This document shows, one piece after another, positions 1 to 11,400 of a stretch of 64,000 bases of DNA (positions are counted from its first letter, which is position 1; the number at the start of each line of letters is the position of its first letter). A program made the position numbers and the translations under genes. The DNA is from Davidsoniella eucalypti (lineage: Eukaryota; Ascomycota; Sordariomycetes; Microascales; Ceratocystidaceae), in contig RMBW01000121.1 of the NCBI GenBank assembly GCA_004009845.1, positions 19,594 to 83,593 of the forward strand, given 5' to 3'. Below the pieces are notes generated by a model. The model saw nothing but the letters and a program-made list of their open reading frames with translations. It made no database searches and had not been told where the DNA came from.

Positions 1-3000
1 TCGATGACATTGCAGTAAAGTCGCCAACGTCAAATGGTAGTCTTTGGGGTCTTCATATCGCTATCAGGGCCAACAATCTGATCGCCGCGGAACTGCGTAG
101 CCTTTCAGAGAAGCACGATTTCGCTAAATTGCTTATTGACGAACTAGAACATGCAGTCGTTTATAATTCGGAGCATGGCCAAGAGGCTTCACTTGGGACA
201 GGAAATGCCGCCCGCTCGGACATTATTTCACTCATGATCCAACACCAACCAGATAAGTTTGAGGGAAAGCTCGGCATCCGTCTATGGGATCTTCTAGTTG
301 GATCCGAGACTCTATGTCCCGAGGATCGTAAAGCTGGCTGGGCCATCATCAATGGAACCAATAGGCCAACGAGAAATATATATCCTCCTCTGGATGAAGA
401 TACTTTTTCGAATAACAGCTTTCTCCAGACTTGTTTCACGGCACACCTGCCAAGTCTTCCGCCTAAATGCTTATGTGATGGCGCTTTAGAGTTTGTAAAA
501 TTGAGACTTCTGCCCCGACTTACTTGTCGAGACCGGGCTGATGACTTGCAGCTTGACGATGAACTAGGCGTAACATCCAGTGGCATCGAGGTTCTATGGA
601 GAATATTGCTTCTATCGCCGGATGACGGTGTCGCTAATAGCGCAACTTTGACACTGGCTAGGGATATCTATACCGAAAGTCAGGCAATTCGACAATACCC
701 GCACCACCGAGCTCGCCAAGTTCACCTACGTTTATTGGAGCGTTGCTTAAGTCAACTTCATGTTTCGTCAAAGTGTATCAAGAAGATAACTACTAGCTCT
801 CCAAATCTCTCGTCACCTGGCAGCATCGCGGATGAGATCGAGCTAGCTACCAAAGTTAGCACCGAGGAAGACCATGTTCGGATGTTTCTAAGATCACTGA
901 AGCTTCTCAATACGTTTATGGAAATTTATAATGTGAAGCCTCATTTTTCTGCGCCTGACTTATGGCCATTGATACCATCTTCACCCACCCGACCTGAAGG
1001 TAATTCCGCGGGCTTGAAGATCCAAATGTTCGATAGCGGTTCTTGCACGTCGATACAACCCATTGATATTGGCCAGTTGAATACTGTGGGTTCTCTTCTT
1101 GCCTTGATCCGACAGAAGTCTGGCTTTGACAACTTTCGCATGTACTTCTCGGGAATACGATTCTCGCCGTCAGAAGTTAACATTCGTCAAAGACTTATGG
1201 ATATTGAAATGCTGCAAGGCCTTATTCTTGTGAAACGTGAAGATCGTACTATAACCAACTGTACAAGGCCTGGTGCTTCTCTCCTCGAAATAGAGCTACT
1301 GTCACATTTTGATCAACTATGGGACTATCTTACTGCGCCAGACGCTATAGCACAGGAGGTAATTATTTCGATACACGCCTGTTATTTCAAGTACTAAATG
1401 AAAACTAACAATCTTAGATATCCCGACTTCTGCAGAAATTTCCTGCTGATAATTCCATAATCTCAAAACTCTTAGATCAACGTGTTGATCATACGGCATT
1501 ATTCCAAGCTGAGCATCCTTTCCAGGCTATCTACGTTCTTCACGCAATTCAAGATATGATCGGATCAACATATGATGGCTCTACTTCCGAAAACAACGAC
1601 GATAGCAGAGATCCTGTCTGTTCAGATCGTGCCAAGCTAACACGAATTTTCAAGCTTGTTACTGACGCAATCAGTGATACTAATATGCTTGATATTTCCA
1701 AACCGCGAATGGCGCAGGTTGGCACTGGTCTAATGAATGCAATTGTACACGTTCATGATGGTAAGCCATTTCATGACATTTCACAGCTTCAGCCATATGA
1801 TATTAACATATTTAGATCTTGTAGCCAAAACCCTGGACGGACCAATCGGTCTCCAACCCCCCTCTACCACTAGATTTGTTAGTCTATTGAAAGACGCTTT
1901 TGATCTGCACTGCAGTGCAGATGCCTTTCCCTTCCTTTTTGCCACACTTCGGGCAGTCTTGGAACTCTCAAGCGATCATGAGAATAGCTTATGGGTACCA
2001 CTTTCATCTAATGGCACCTTCTCATCTCTTTTGATGGAACTCCTTACACATCAAAGTATAAATATTCGACAAACAACCTTCAGAATCCTCCACGAAAGGG
2101 TATCCGGCCTAGAAAAGTAAGTATCTTTTGAATCATCATAGCGACACCTACTACTTCACATCAGCTAACAAATGTCCTTAAAGTGGAAAAACTTGTCACA
2201 AACGCTTAGGCCTATTCCTTTGGCCTCTCATCCTACAAACGATACCAAGCATGACAGCCATTCCGAGGCAATGTCATGAGGTTTTCGTGCTTTCCGAGTC
2301 TCTAATCTCAGGTCTCTCTCGCAACGACGAGAATGTCATTGATACGAAACAAGTAGTTGATATATGTGCAGACACACTACTTTCGTATGAATCAACCGAG
2401 GTGAGACTTTCTTGCACACACACACAATCAATCGATAGCATGCTAATGTTTAACTAGGTGATTGGTAGCAGTGATATAGATCTATTTGCATCAGGACTTA
2501 TGATAATTATGTCACAGTGCCTCGAACTCGATCCGACATCAGTGACTGTGCTTCAGGATAGGTATGCCAAATCTCAAAACTTTGTCAAATTCTCAATTTG
2601 GATGATACGACTTCTAACTGTTATAGAAACTTTGCGACGGCTGTGTTTTGGTCACACCTTTTTCCGCAAGACTTGGCTGTTGATGATACAGATTTACAAT
2701 CTGTGATCTTGAATCCATCTACGCGAACCTTAATGTACAATGCCTTACACAAAATTGTTCTGGGCGATGAGAAGCAACGCATGTCAATTCTCAGGTCTCT
2801 TGGGGAACTTGTTCCATTCAATTCCTCGTCTGATTACCGTAAGATACCCAAGACACGTAGCTGAAATCATATGACTAACGCAACATATAGCCTACGAATA
2901 TGATTTAGGAGCTCAATTTGAGCGATCTAAAGCCATCAGAGTCGAGTGTGGATACACCGGACTACGAAATCTGTCAAATACATGTTACTTGAACTCTCTT

Positions 3001-5951
3001 TTCGTTCAGTTGTTCATGAACACCGATTTCCGAAAACTCATTCTAGATGCAACCGTCAACGACGAGTATTCACAAAGTCTACTAGTCCAGATTCAAAGGC
3101 TATTTGCTAGTATGCAAGGTAGTTTTCAAAGATTCATCGACCCTACGCCAGTTGTATCCTCTATTAAAACGTTTGAAGAGGGGCCCATTGATGTGACAAA
3201 TCAAATGGATGTCGATGAATTCTACAATTTGCTCTTTGATCGGATTGAATCTCACATGGCCACACCTTCGGAGAGTCAGCGTGTCCGCTCGTTCTTCGGG
3301 GGACAGATCGTACAACAAGTCAAATCTCTTGAGTGCGAGCACGTCTCGGAAAGACTAGAATCGTTCTCGGCCATCCAGTGCGATATCAAGGGCAAAGCAA
3401 GTCTCCCAGAAAGCTTGCAGGCGTACGTTGATGGTGAGCTAATGGATGGTGGTAAGTTTCATGGCGTCCAATGCTCAACTATAATTGTCAAACTAACACT
3501 TTCATACTTAGACAACAAATACAAGTGTTCAACTTGCGATCGCCACGTAGATGCTGTCAAAAGGGCATGTTTCCAAGACATTCCTGACAATATCATATTC
3601 CATCTGAAGCGCTTTGATTTCAACCTACGAACTCTACAGCGCGCCAAGATCAACGACCACTTTTCGTTTCCTCGTGTTATCGACATGACGCCATATACGG
3701 CCAAGTACTTGATAGATCCAAACCAAACTCTAGAGCCAGACGTCTTCGAGCTGGTGGGTATCTTGGTACACTCTGGTACTGCTGAGTCCGGCCATTATTA
3801 TTCTTACGCCAAAGAACGGCCATACTCTATTCATCATGACAAATGGGTCGAGTTCAATGATGAAATCGTCATGCCCTGGGATCCATCTTCCATGGAGGCC
3901 TTCACGTTCGGTGGATACGAACCTAAGCCGACGTATGACACGACTTCTGGGCCGTGGGAGAAGTCGTATAGTGCGTATATGCTGTTCTATCAAAGAATCA
4001 GCAAGCTTGAACAAGCACAAGCTCTAGTATTACAACAGGGAATTCCAATCCCACTCAAGGTCAACGTCTCTACCGACCTAGCCATGCAGGTACGAAATGA
4101 GAATCATTTCTTACTTCGAAGACACTGCCTCTACGATGAAGCCCACATGAAGTTCGTTCTCCAGATGTTTGAAAACATCCATGGATATGGTAGACCCAAA
4201 ATCTCATCATCACACACTGAGCATGATAGAGGTATGGAAATGTTTCTTGGACACTTGGATCAGGTCGCGAGTAGAACCAAAGATTTACCTGACTTTGCTG
4301 ATTTCGAGTCTGTCATAACCGAAGCAGTGACCCGATGCTCGCGATGTGCAATGGAGTTCTACCAATACTTTCACCACAATGTGGAGTCTTTTCGTTACCT
4401 ACTTCAACGATCTTCGGAACCGATTGTCCGCTCCGGTATCAAGACCATGATGCTAACTGCGATACAAGAGGTGAAAAAGAGTTTCCCTGCCAGCTATCAC
4501 AGCAGTGGTCGATCTGAACATGTTGTTCAAGGCGTGGTTGAGGTTATTCAGAGCCTGTGGTCAACATTTCACACATCTCTTAAGGCTTGGGATGAATTTT
4601 TCGGTTTCATTTTCGATTTTGCGAAAATGGGACAGGTTGAGACAACTCACCTTTTGGCAAAAGATTTCCTATCCCTCTTTGTCCAGATCATCACAGCAGA
4701 CCATAACTCGTCCGTCACACCTCAATATGCGCGACTACATACGATCATGACAAGACGGGCCGCGCATATGAAGCCAGTCTCTCTATTCAAGGTCCTCTCG
4801 ATTATTGACCACTTTATAGAGTCCCTATACCCTGAATTCAAACAAGAGTACATGGTAGATACTCCTGGTGAGAGAGTTCAATGGTTGTCCCGGTACGGTG
4901 TTCCGTTGCCTTGGAGCAACAACGAGGTCCATCTTCTTCATGAGACATATTCGGTTAACCAGAGCAATATCCTCATGAACAAGATCTGTACGCATGGACA
5001 ATGCCCACGGCAAGCAGAGAAAATCATCAAGCGTTTAACTCGTTCTGGAGATATGCTAGAGAGCCAAATTGTCAAGACACTCCAATGCTATATCACGGGT
5101 GCTGCTACGCATTATAAGGTCACGTCGTATATGCGCTGTGCTATCTGGTATTGCACTGAGAGTAATAATGTCGACAACGTAATAACTGTCGTAAAGCACG
5201 TTTCTAGCCAAGCTATCAACATTCAGACACCCGACGGGAAAATTTTCCCAATATTCTTTAGAACAGTTCTAAACCACGCAAAGGAGAAGCTAGCCGATGA
5301 CCCATCGTTAGGTAAACAGTTGTACCAGGCAATTTTGGCGACAATTCCAGAGTGGGCGCCGTGGCTTTTGACATACAACGTTAGTATGGCTATCTGCTCG
5401 CCTACCGATGTTCGACGATCTACAGAAGACCTTCTCATATTATTGCTGTTCGACGATGTTCAAGTTGGTGATGGAGACACCAACGATCTCAAGGAGATCT
5501 ACATTCGTGACTTGGCCCTTCGCTGTCTAGCGTACATCACGGAAAATATTACGTTGAACCGAGTCCCTGTTTCAAGAGAATCAATGGATCAGATCCAGCG
5601 TACCATCATCAAGTGCTTGCCATTCTTCGAGTCTACCAGTGAAGATCCGAACGACGCAGTCTATTCTACAATGAGTGCAAGTAAGTATCATCTATAAAGT
5701 TCGCACAAAGTCTTATGCTAACCATTAACCTTCAATCAGATGTACTCGCAGATTTGGAACAATGCTTAGTTGATCAACTCGATGAAGAAGTGTCTGGTAA
5801 GTTTCAATAACAAAATCCAACTATGCTCGATCTTCACTGACATTCGCAACCAACAGACTTCGATAACTCGGACGAAGTATCATCTGAACATTACATAAAC
5901 CTTGACGATGTGCATGTACAAGGCTCGGCTATCAGCATGGAGCGTGTTTGA
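1..5951 (+). CDS. Large ubiquitin-specific protease (USP9X/USP34-like), 5' partial
   Basis: Deubiquitinase that removes ubiquitin from proteins through a papain-like cysteine protease fold. The frame is open from base 3, so the N-terminus lies outside the window. I read ten exons with consistent phase: to 1358, 1418-1760, 1816-2116, 2184-2400, 2458-2561, 2627-2838, 2891-3451, 3512-5680, 5740-5796 and 5857-5951, giving at least 1804 aa. The Cys box GLRNLSNTCYLN has its catalytic Cys codon at 2983-2985. A zinc-type pair CSTC lies near 3527, and the His box ESGHYYSYAK has its His codon at 3793-3795. About 500 aa of helical sequence precede the catalytic core and about 600 aa follow it, as in the very large USP9X/USP24/USP34 class rather than small yeast Ubps. 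The protein ends in an acidic tail. The family call is firm; the exact orthologue is not settled. Confidence 0.93.
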
Positions 5952-6397
5952 GCCTGGCTTCTACTTTTTGAAGTAGCTTTCAGGTCGTAATATTGGCTAT
6001 GGATGCCTCGGTTCACCTCTCAATTCCTTTGATTATTTCATCATTTTCTTTTTCGTTACATTGCAGTTCTCTATGGTAAGTATTCTGAAACAGTTGCAAT
6101 GCCAAGGCATTATTTTCTGGATACATGCTGTCGTTCGGTTCGGCGACTTCAAAAGCATTTTTATTGTTTGCCATGATTTGGCTTTTTCTAGCTTTAGTTT
6201 CAATCAAGGCATCACATTATCATTTCTTCATTACAACAAAACGAAGTATAGTAGGAAATCATGCCATCACTTCACACAGAAAAACGACAGGGCCTACTAA
6301 CCTTAGTTAGTCTTCACTTGAAAGCGGGTCATTCTTCTTGCTTATGTGTGATTTTGTCTATATCTGTATCTGTTATGTATTGGTACTGATAGACAAA
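5952..6397. other. 3' flank of the USP gene, no gene seen
   Basis: AT-rich downstream sequence. Short open frames on both strands have no recognisable family and look like chance ORFs. A T-rich stretch at about 6030-6060 may serve 3'-end formation of the protease mRNA. Confidence 0.5.
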
Positions 6398-7490
6398 ATT
6401 CTTAAGGGAGACTCAGGCTCCATGTTCAAAAAAATACTTAGGACTTCAAAATACAATGTACTATACCATGGTTGGCAGCTGGCTGCGTGCTGTAAAATGT
6501 GTAACACAAGAAAGAAGAAAAGATCAAACTAAGCATACTAAAAAAATGTGCCACAAAGTGTACCTTGATCCACCAAAGACGCAACATTTAGCCATGATTC
6601 TTACATCATTATTATATATTACCAAAACAGGTTTTTAACATTCTTTGCCCGCCCACAATGACGGAGATTTACCTTCGAGGATCTCTGAGTCATGACGATG
6701 GACGGCCTGGCAAAGATCTTCTATCGTAATATGAGATAGACAGGCCCATACTGGGATGAGCTTTGGAGGCGTCTGGCCAGCAGCCTCAGCAGACTTAACG
6801 TCAGCTTCATTATTTGTTACTTTTAGATTATGCAGAGAAGCAAGTATATCAGATGGTTGCACCTTATTATTATACAATGAAATGACATGAGTCATCCAGA
6901 AGTCGACAGCCATACGGCGGTATTTCGCGTATGCTCCAGCGCCAGACATGGCGTGGTTGTGGTGATCAGAGTCAGTGCCATCAACAACATCGAGTCGCCA
7001 GATGTCGGGGGCCGCACACCAGCGAATCGCGATCTTGTATCTGCAGCCGGTGGTTTGTGTAGTACCACGACGGCGTTTTGTAGATGCTGAACTTTTACGA
7101 GTCCAATTGCCAGCTTTGATGCACTGGAAGACGTGCCGCCTGGGATTGCGAACTGAATAACGCGTAAGAGCAAAGCCATCTTTGCACGCAGCCTCGTTAA
7201 GACCTTTAAACGCGTCATCATAAGACTGGAAGTGAACACTCGCAAGAGCCTGCATTGACATGATGAATGGGGGGGTTTGATAGGTGATGTATGTATGTAG
7301 GGAATGAAGGACGTGTATATGAAACTTTGTTTTGAACACATGATGATGATGCACATGCAACAAACTACGATGATATGTTTCAAAAACGATGAAGTCAATT
7401 TTTCGCGGGACAATCTGATCTTAGTTGGTACATATTTTGAAGTCCTAAGTATCCTTTTTGAACATCCCAGAGCCTGTAGAGTAAGAATAA
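6398..7490 (-). mobile_element. Degenerate Mutator-like element (MULE) derivative
   Basis: An imperfect terminal inverted repeat brackets a FAR1-type gene. The left arm at about 6414-6452 (CAGGCTC..ATGTTCAAAAA..ATACTTAGGACTTCAAAATA) matches the reverse complement of about 7434-7477, with a 3-nt gap and a few mismatches. Weaker similarity (ATTCTTA) continues outward on both sides. No clean target duplication is visible, so the insertion is old. The enclosed minus-strand ORF encodes only the DNA-binding and linker part of a MULE transposase; the DDE catalytic region is missing. I therefore read it as an internally deleted, non-autonomous MULE. The exact outer ends are uncertain. Confidence 0.6.
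6635..7261 (-). CDS. FAR1-type DNA-binding protein, truncated MULE transposase
   Basis: An intact 208-aa frame starting at MSMQALASVH; the longer open frame upstream is His/Tyr-rich and unlikely to be translated. Residues about 10-110 have the FAR1/WRKY-GCM1 zinc-binding layout of Mutator-like transposases: an aromatic-rich start (FQSYDDAFKGLNEAA), a basic stretch (TKRRRGTTQTTGCRYKIAIR), then WRLDVVDG and DSDHHNHAMS with the paired His. The last third (IPVWACLSHITIEDLCQAV, then LEGKSPSLW) resembles the linker before the transposase domain, and the protein stops there. No DDE domain follows. It could be a dead fragment or a retained DNA-binding protein. The frame has no internal stop, which is notable for such a degraded element. 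Confidence 0.65.
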   Translation of the reverse strand: MSMQALASVHFQSYDDAFKGLNEAACKDGFALTRYSVRNPRRHVFQCIKAGNWTRKSSASTKRRRGTTQTTGCRYKIAIRWCAAPDIWRLDVVDGTDSDHHNHAMSGAGAYAKYRRMAVDFWMTHVISLYNNKVQPSDILASLHNLKVTNNEADVKSAEAAGQTPPKLIPVWACLSHITIEDLCQAVHRHDSEILEGKSPSLWAGKEC

Positions 7491-7991
7491 CGGCCTGCAA
7501 GTAAAAGCTCCCATTCAGGACTGTGTATGAGTAAGGCAACCGGGGGATAAGAAAGAAGTATTGGAGATATGGAGATGCTTATGTATGGCACTTACTGTAC
7601 GCTGTGCATAAGGTAGTAGTTTTACTGAGAGACGAATCGAAATAAAATGAAAAGCAAAAGCCACAGTATATTGGTACATATACAACTACGGTGAGTCGAA
7701 AGGTCGGCGGCTAATTTCAACATGGTGACTGCCTAAAAGTACATAGCTACAAGTTCGTGGATGTAACTGTATATCTGTAGTTTATCATAGTGTATACAAC
7801 TAGTTATATCTACAGTATGATATAGTTATGTATATATGTAATGTAAGCAAGAATATCCATCTCGTTAGTAAGAAAGGAAACTATGAATAGCTTCGGTATA
7901 CGATATGTATAGGTTTTTTCAAGTCCATACAAAACCAAAACATCCGTAGGGTGTCTTACGGAATATGATTATTGACCGGCTATTTCTATAC
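7491..7991. other. AT-rich spacer between two mobile elements
   Basis: No gene is seen. About 7790-7850 is rich in TATA/GTATA stretches (short TATATCTACAGTATGATATAG-like runs). It reads as decayed intergenic sequence. Confidence 0.5.
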
Positions 7992-8004
7992 AGATTGATA
8001 TGTA

Positions 8005-8239
8005 TTTATTTATTTATTTATTTATCATTTTACGTCTTTATGTGGATCACGTGGATCCGACCCTAGTGGATCGTTAGACGTCGAGAGACCCTAATGGCCC
8101 TCGAAAAACCCTCTTAATGGAGGTCCAGAAAATTACAAAAGAAAGAAACAGAAAGCAGAAAAGCAGTGGAACAAAGATATTTGATGAGAAGGTCGAAGGG
8201 GGTAGGAGCAGCGCTAACCTGGCTAGACTCTTTCCCCCC
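8005..8239 (-). mobile_element. Copy A1: 5'-truncated, diverged SINE-like element
   Basis: A 235-bp copy holding only the 3' (tail-proximal) end of the family. It shares with the other copies the TTTA run, GTGGATCACGTGGATCC, the CCCTAGTGGATCGTTAGACGTCGAG segment and the AGCGCTAACCTGGCTA segment. It differs by many substitutions, for example GAGACCCTAATGGCCCTCG against GAAACCCTAATGGTCCTCG. Truncation at the end opposite the tail is what incomplete reverse transcription produces. Confidence 0.75.
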
Positions 8240-8252
8240 AGATTGATATGTA

Positions 8253-9403
8253 TTTATTTATTTATTTATTTATCATTTTACGTCTTTATGTGGATCACGT
8301 GGATCCGACCCTAGTGGATCGTTAGACGTCGAGAAACCCTAATGGTCCTCGAAGATCCCCCCATAGTGGAGGTCCGAACTAAAACTAAAAAAGCAAAACA
8401 GAAAACACAGAAAGCAAAAACAAATTTCGCATGGTGGAAGCAGTGGAGAATACAAGCAGCGCTAACCTGGCTAAACTTGTTTCTTCACTGTCCACCTAGC
8501 AGGTTGTTTGAGACACAAAGGAAAAGACCAGAGTGCTCAGGGTGCGAGGGAGATGCTCAAGGAGACAACTATCGCGAGGTCGGTGTCGGGGGATCGGGAG
8601 GAGGTCAAGCAGCATTAAGCTAAACTTTCTTCACAGCCGTCCCCCTGGTTGGTTGTTGGAAAACACAGTGGAAACCCAAAGTGTTTTCATTGTGAGGGAG
8701 CGACTCAAGGAGAAGCTATCACAGGTTTGTTTTGGCATAATCAAATGAGGTGCAAAGCACAACACAAGAAGAGCCGGGGATTGGTAGGCACAAAGGAAAA
8801 GACCAGAGTGCTCCGGTGCGAGGAAGATGCTCAAGGAGACAACTATCGCGAGGTCAGTGTCGGGGGATCGGAAGGAGGTCAAGCAGCATTAAGCTAAACT
8901 TTCTTCACAGCCGTCCCCCTGGTGGGTTGTTAGAAAACACAGAGGAAACCCAAAGTGTTTTCATTGTGAGGGAGCGACTCAAGGAGAAGCTATCACAATT
9001 TGTTTTGGCATGATCAAATGAAGTGCAAAGCACAACAAAAGAAGAGCCGGAAATGTTGGGCAACTGGAACCTTCAAAGTGTTGCCCTCCGAGTGTGAGTG
9101 TGAATTCCTGAGCAGCGGAGATGAGGCTCAGGAGACCAGCGATCGCGAAAAGTGTAGAGAAAAGGGGGTGGGCGATCGTTGGTGAGAATTACCCTCGAGA
9201 GAGGAAGAAACGGGCTCAAGGCCTCACAAAACGGAGCATCATGAAATAAATCAATAGATGCGAGAGAATGGACAGCGACATTGGTGATATGTGCTGGTCA
9301 CTCTTAAAAACCCACGACGAAGGGGAATTTTTCGTCTTTGGACAAAGGAGGAGGCACCGAAAACTCAAAGGTACCCCCCCGAGGGTTGTAGGAGGGAAGG
9401 TTG
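8253..9403 (-). mobile_element. Copy A2: 1151-bp full-length SINE-like element
   Basis: It runs from the TTTA repeat to a terminal GGGAAGGTTG. It is nearly identical along its length to copy B2 (55313-56463) and has exactly the same length, which argues that 1151 bp is the complete element. It contains two tandem units of about 275 bp (near 8515 and 8790). A near-palindrome GGATCACGTGGATCC lies close to the tail. Plus-strand open frames with CFHC-like cysteines exist but shift frame between units and lack a gag-type CCHC pattern. I see no clear pol III A or B box. Confidence 0.75.
8515..9060. repeat. Two ~275-bp tandem units inside copy A2
   Basis: CAAAGGAAAAGACCAGAG starts at 8516 and 8791, and CACAGCCGTCCCCCTGG at 8632 and 8906, giving a 274-275 bp period. 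Copies are similar but not identical. Copy B2 has the same two units; copy B1 has only one. Confidence 0.8.
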
Positions 9404-9416
9404 AGATTGATATGTA

Positions 9417-9606
9417 GTCAACTAAATGTTTGGTTGATAGCGGGGTTTGAGTCACATTGTACAAAAACTCTTAGGGTTTATAACGTGGTTGTTCAATATT
9501 AACCCTAGAAAGGTAGAGTGACCGCCCTTTTTTTCAAGTCTACAGAGGACAGGGTAAGATGATGCTAAACATGGAAGAGTTTTGATCTCGTGGTATTACG
9601 GTTCTA
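9417..9606. other. Spacer between SINE-like locus and Tc1 remnant
   Basis: Contains an A/T-rich stretch and a TTTTTT run near 9530. The sequence just before 9607 probably belongs to the decayed Tc1 element, but the frame is lost. Confidence 0.4.
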
Positions 9607-9891
9607 GATTGGTCACCTTTCTCACTAGACCTCAATCTGATCGAAGCTGTTTGGCAGGAGATGAAGTTATATATCCAAAGAAACTTCCCGGAGACTCTTC
9701 GCCCGGAAGAGCTTCTAAATGCAGTCCAAGAGGCTTGGGACAATATTACCAACGAGTATCTTCATGAACACCTAGTCTCTATGAAGACTCGTTGTGAGGC
9801 TGCTGTCGCTGTCAATGGGATGTACATGAGGTGTACTAGCCTACATATATACAGTTATGAATTAAACAGATCTTATATACATTTCAACTAA
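9607..9891 (+). pseudogene. Tc1/mariner-type transposase C-terminal fragment
   Basis: The frame opens with DWSPFSLDLNLIEAVWQEMK, a recognisable form of the Tc1-family signature around the last catalytic acidic residue, normally with SPDLNPIE. It continues with LRPEELLNAVQEAWDNIT and ends with a Cys-containing tail. No upstream transposase frame remains, so this is the 3' remnant of an element. Both changed prolines (SPD to SLD, NPI to NLI) would need only C-to-T changes in the coding strand, as expected from decay by cytosine deamination or repeat-induced point mutation. Inactive. Confidence 0.8.
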
Positions 9892-11400
9892 TTATAGCGA
9901 TATCGTGAAATCTGCCGATAGGCACAATTCCAACATCTCACAACAGATTTCATCATTGTTCTTCTTATTAGTCAACCAAGGCTTCTAGATGATGACCATT
10001 CTCCACTGATTATACATCGGTTGATACAAATTTCAATACAGTTATAATACTGTGTACATGGTGAGAACATAGATAGAGTTGCTAGCGAGAAAAGTCTATT
10101 TTTAGCTCGGTAAAAAGCACATGCCCACAGTGTTAAATCTAAATCTAGCAGTATCTGGTCGTACATTGCCCCCATCATGTTATTGACAAATGTACATTTG
10201 CATGCAGAGACTGAGAAGGAGAGATAATGAAAACCTAAAGGGAGAACAAGCCCTTCGAAAGCCAAGTCTAAGATGGGCAAGATCTCCTCTCGTTTGTTTA
10301 CTAGAACGAAAAAAGTGTCTTGGTTTCATGAAATAAGCCTGGGATTGTGACAAGGCGTGTAAGCGCTGGACAGGGATATGTTGGGTGGTACTCAGCTCGG
10401 ACGTCAGGCCTTGGAAGGGCAAAAAAAGACGACTGACGTCGCAATATCTGATATACAAGTTGATAAGTAGTAGTACTAGTGCTATTTGACTGTACAAGGA
10501 GAAGTACTTGTACAATTTACATGTTGTCGTGTGGATAATAGATGGGGAAATGAGATGGCTAGCTTTTGTCTAGAATTGGTGGCTTACAAGTACATACAGT
10601 ATCATTTAGTACTGTTCACATATGATAACCGGCTAATATGAAGACTCATTTACAAAGTATCGGTACATCCGTCACATTGCGAAGCAAAAAGGAGAGGCAG
10701 CGATTGAGTGACGGCCAACGACCCATGGTGAAAATCTCGGTTCTCGTGGTTCCCGGCTCAATGGATGCTTTTGTCCTAACCCTAGTCCTAATGATTCTGT
10801 AAGCTCGACTTGGGACTGAATTGTAAAGTAACAAGTAAAGTACGAGGCTTCCTTCTTTCTCCACATATGTCATATGTAGTATGTATGACTTCTGTGATTG
10901 TATTGGCCCGCTGGTAACATAGGCGCTGCTTCTATTTTGGTAGCTGCAGTTATGTCTAAGGGGATTAGTAGTAGACACTACAGCTGGAGAAAGCCTGCAC
11001 ATATAATGCTGCATGGAGAGGGGAGGGCAAGGCAGAGGAAAGAAAGTTTTCTATTTCCGACAATCCCGCTGCCTTGTCTTGTCTTTCAGAACATGACATG
11101 ACTAAACACAAGTAACAGTAGCAGTAGTATGAAACCAGGCAATACTCTATGTGTTCTTTGGGTAGATTCATCGTATCATCGATAGGGACGCGGGTAGATT
11201 AACGTGGCGAGTAGAAGGATTTTTGTTTGATTCTGGGACAGGCCGCATACCTTGGAGTATGAACAGTGTGCTATTTTTGTGGTTTTGGCCTTACCCTGCA
11301 TCTAGTATTGACAATAATGACAATGGCCTGCCGGAGATGGCCTCCGTAAACAAAGAAAGAAGCTGATATAGAAAGACTATTGGATAGCCGTAGATATATC
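9892..11400. other. Gene-free intergenic region
   Basis: Multiple short ORFs occur on both strands without a recognisable domain or a plausible exon chain. I see no RNA gene. It lies between the Tc1 remnant and the leader region of the gene at 12631. Confidence 0.4.

Larger units (their letters stand above)
7992..9416 (-). mobile_element. Locus A: tandem pair of SINE-like retroelements with triple target duplication
   Basis: Two copies lie head-to-tail, each flanked by the same 13-bp sequence AGATTGATATGTA: positions 7992-8004, 8240-8252 and 9404-9416. Both copies begin on the plus strand with a TTTA microsatellite, which on the minus strand is a (TAAA)n 3' tail. A repetitive A-rich tail plus a 12-14 bp target duplication is the mark of target-primed reverse transcription by a non-LTR (LINE) machinery. 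No reverse transcriptase frame is present on either strand, so the element is non-autonomous. Confidence 0.8.

Noticed and set aside
8636..9010. CFHC-containing plus-strand frames suggesting a retroviral-type gag zinc knuckle.
   Set aside because: The spacing does not match CX2CX4HX4C, the frame changes between units, and the element's tail and target duplications show the transcript runs on the other strand.
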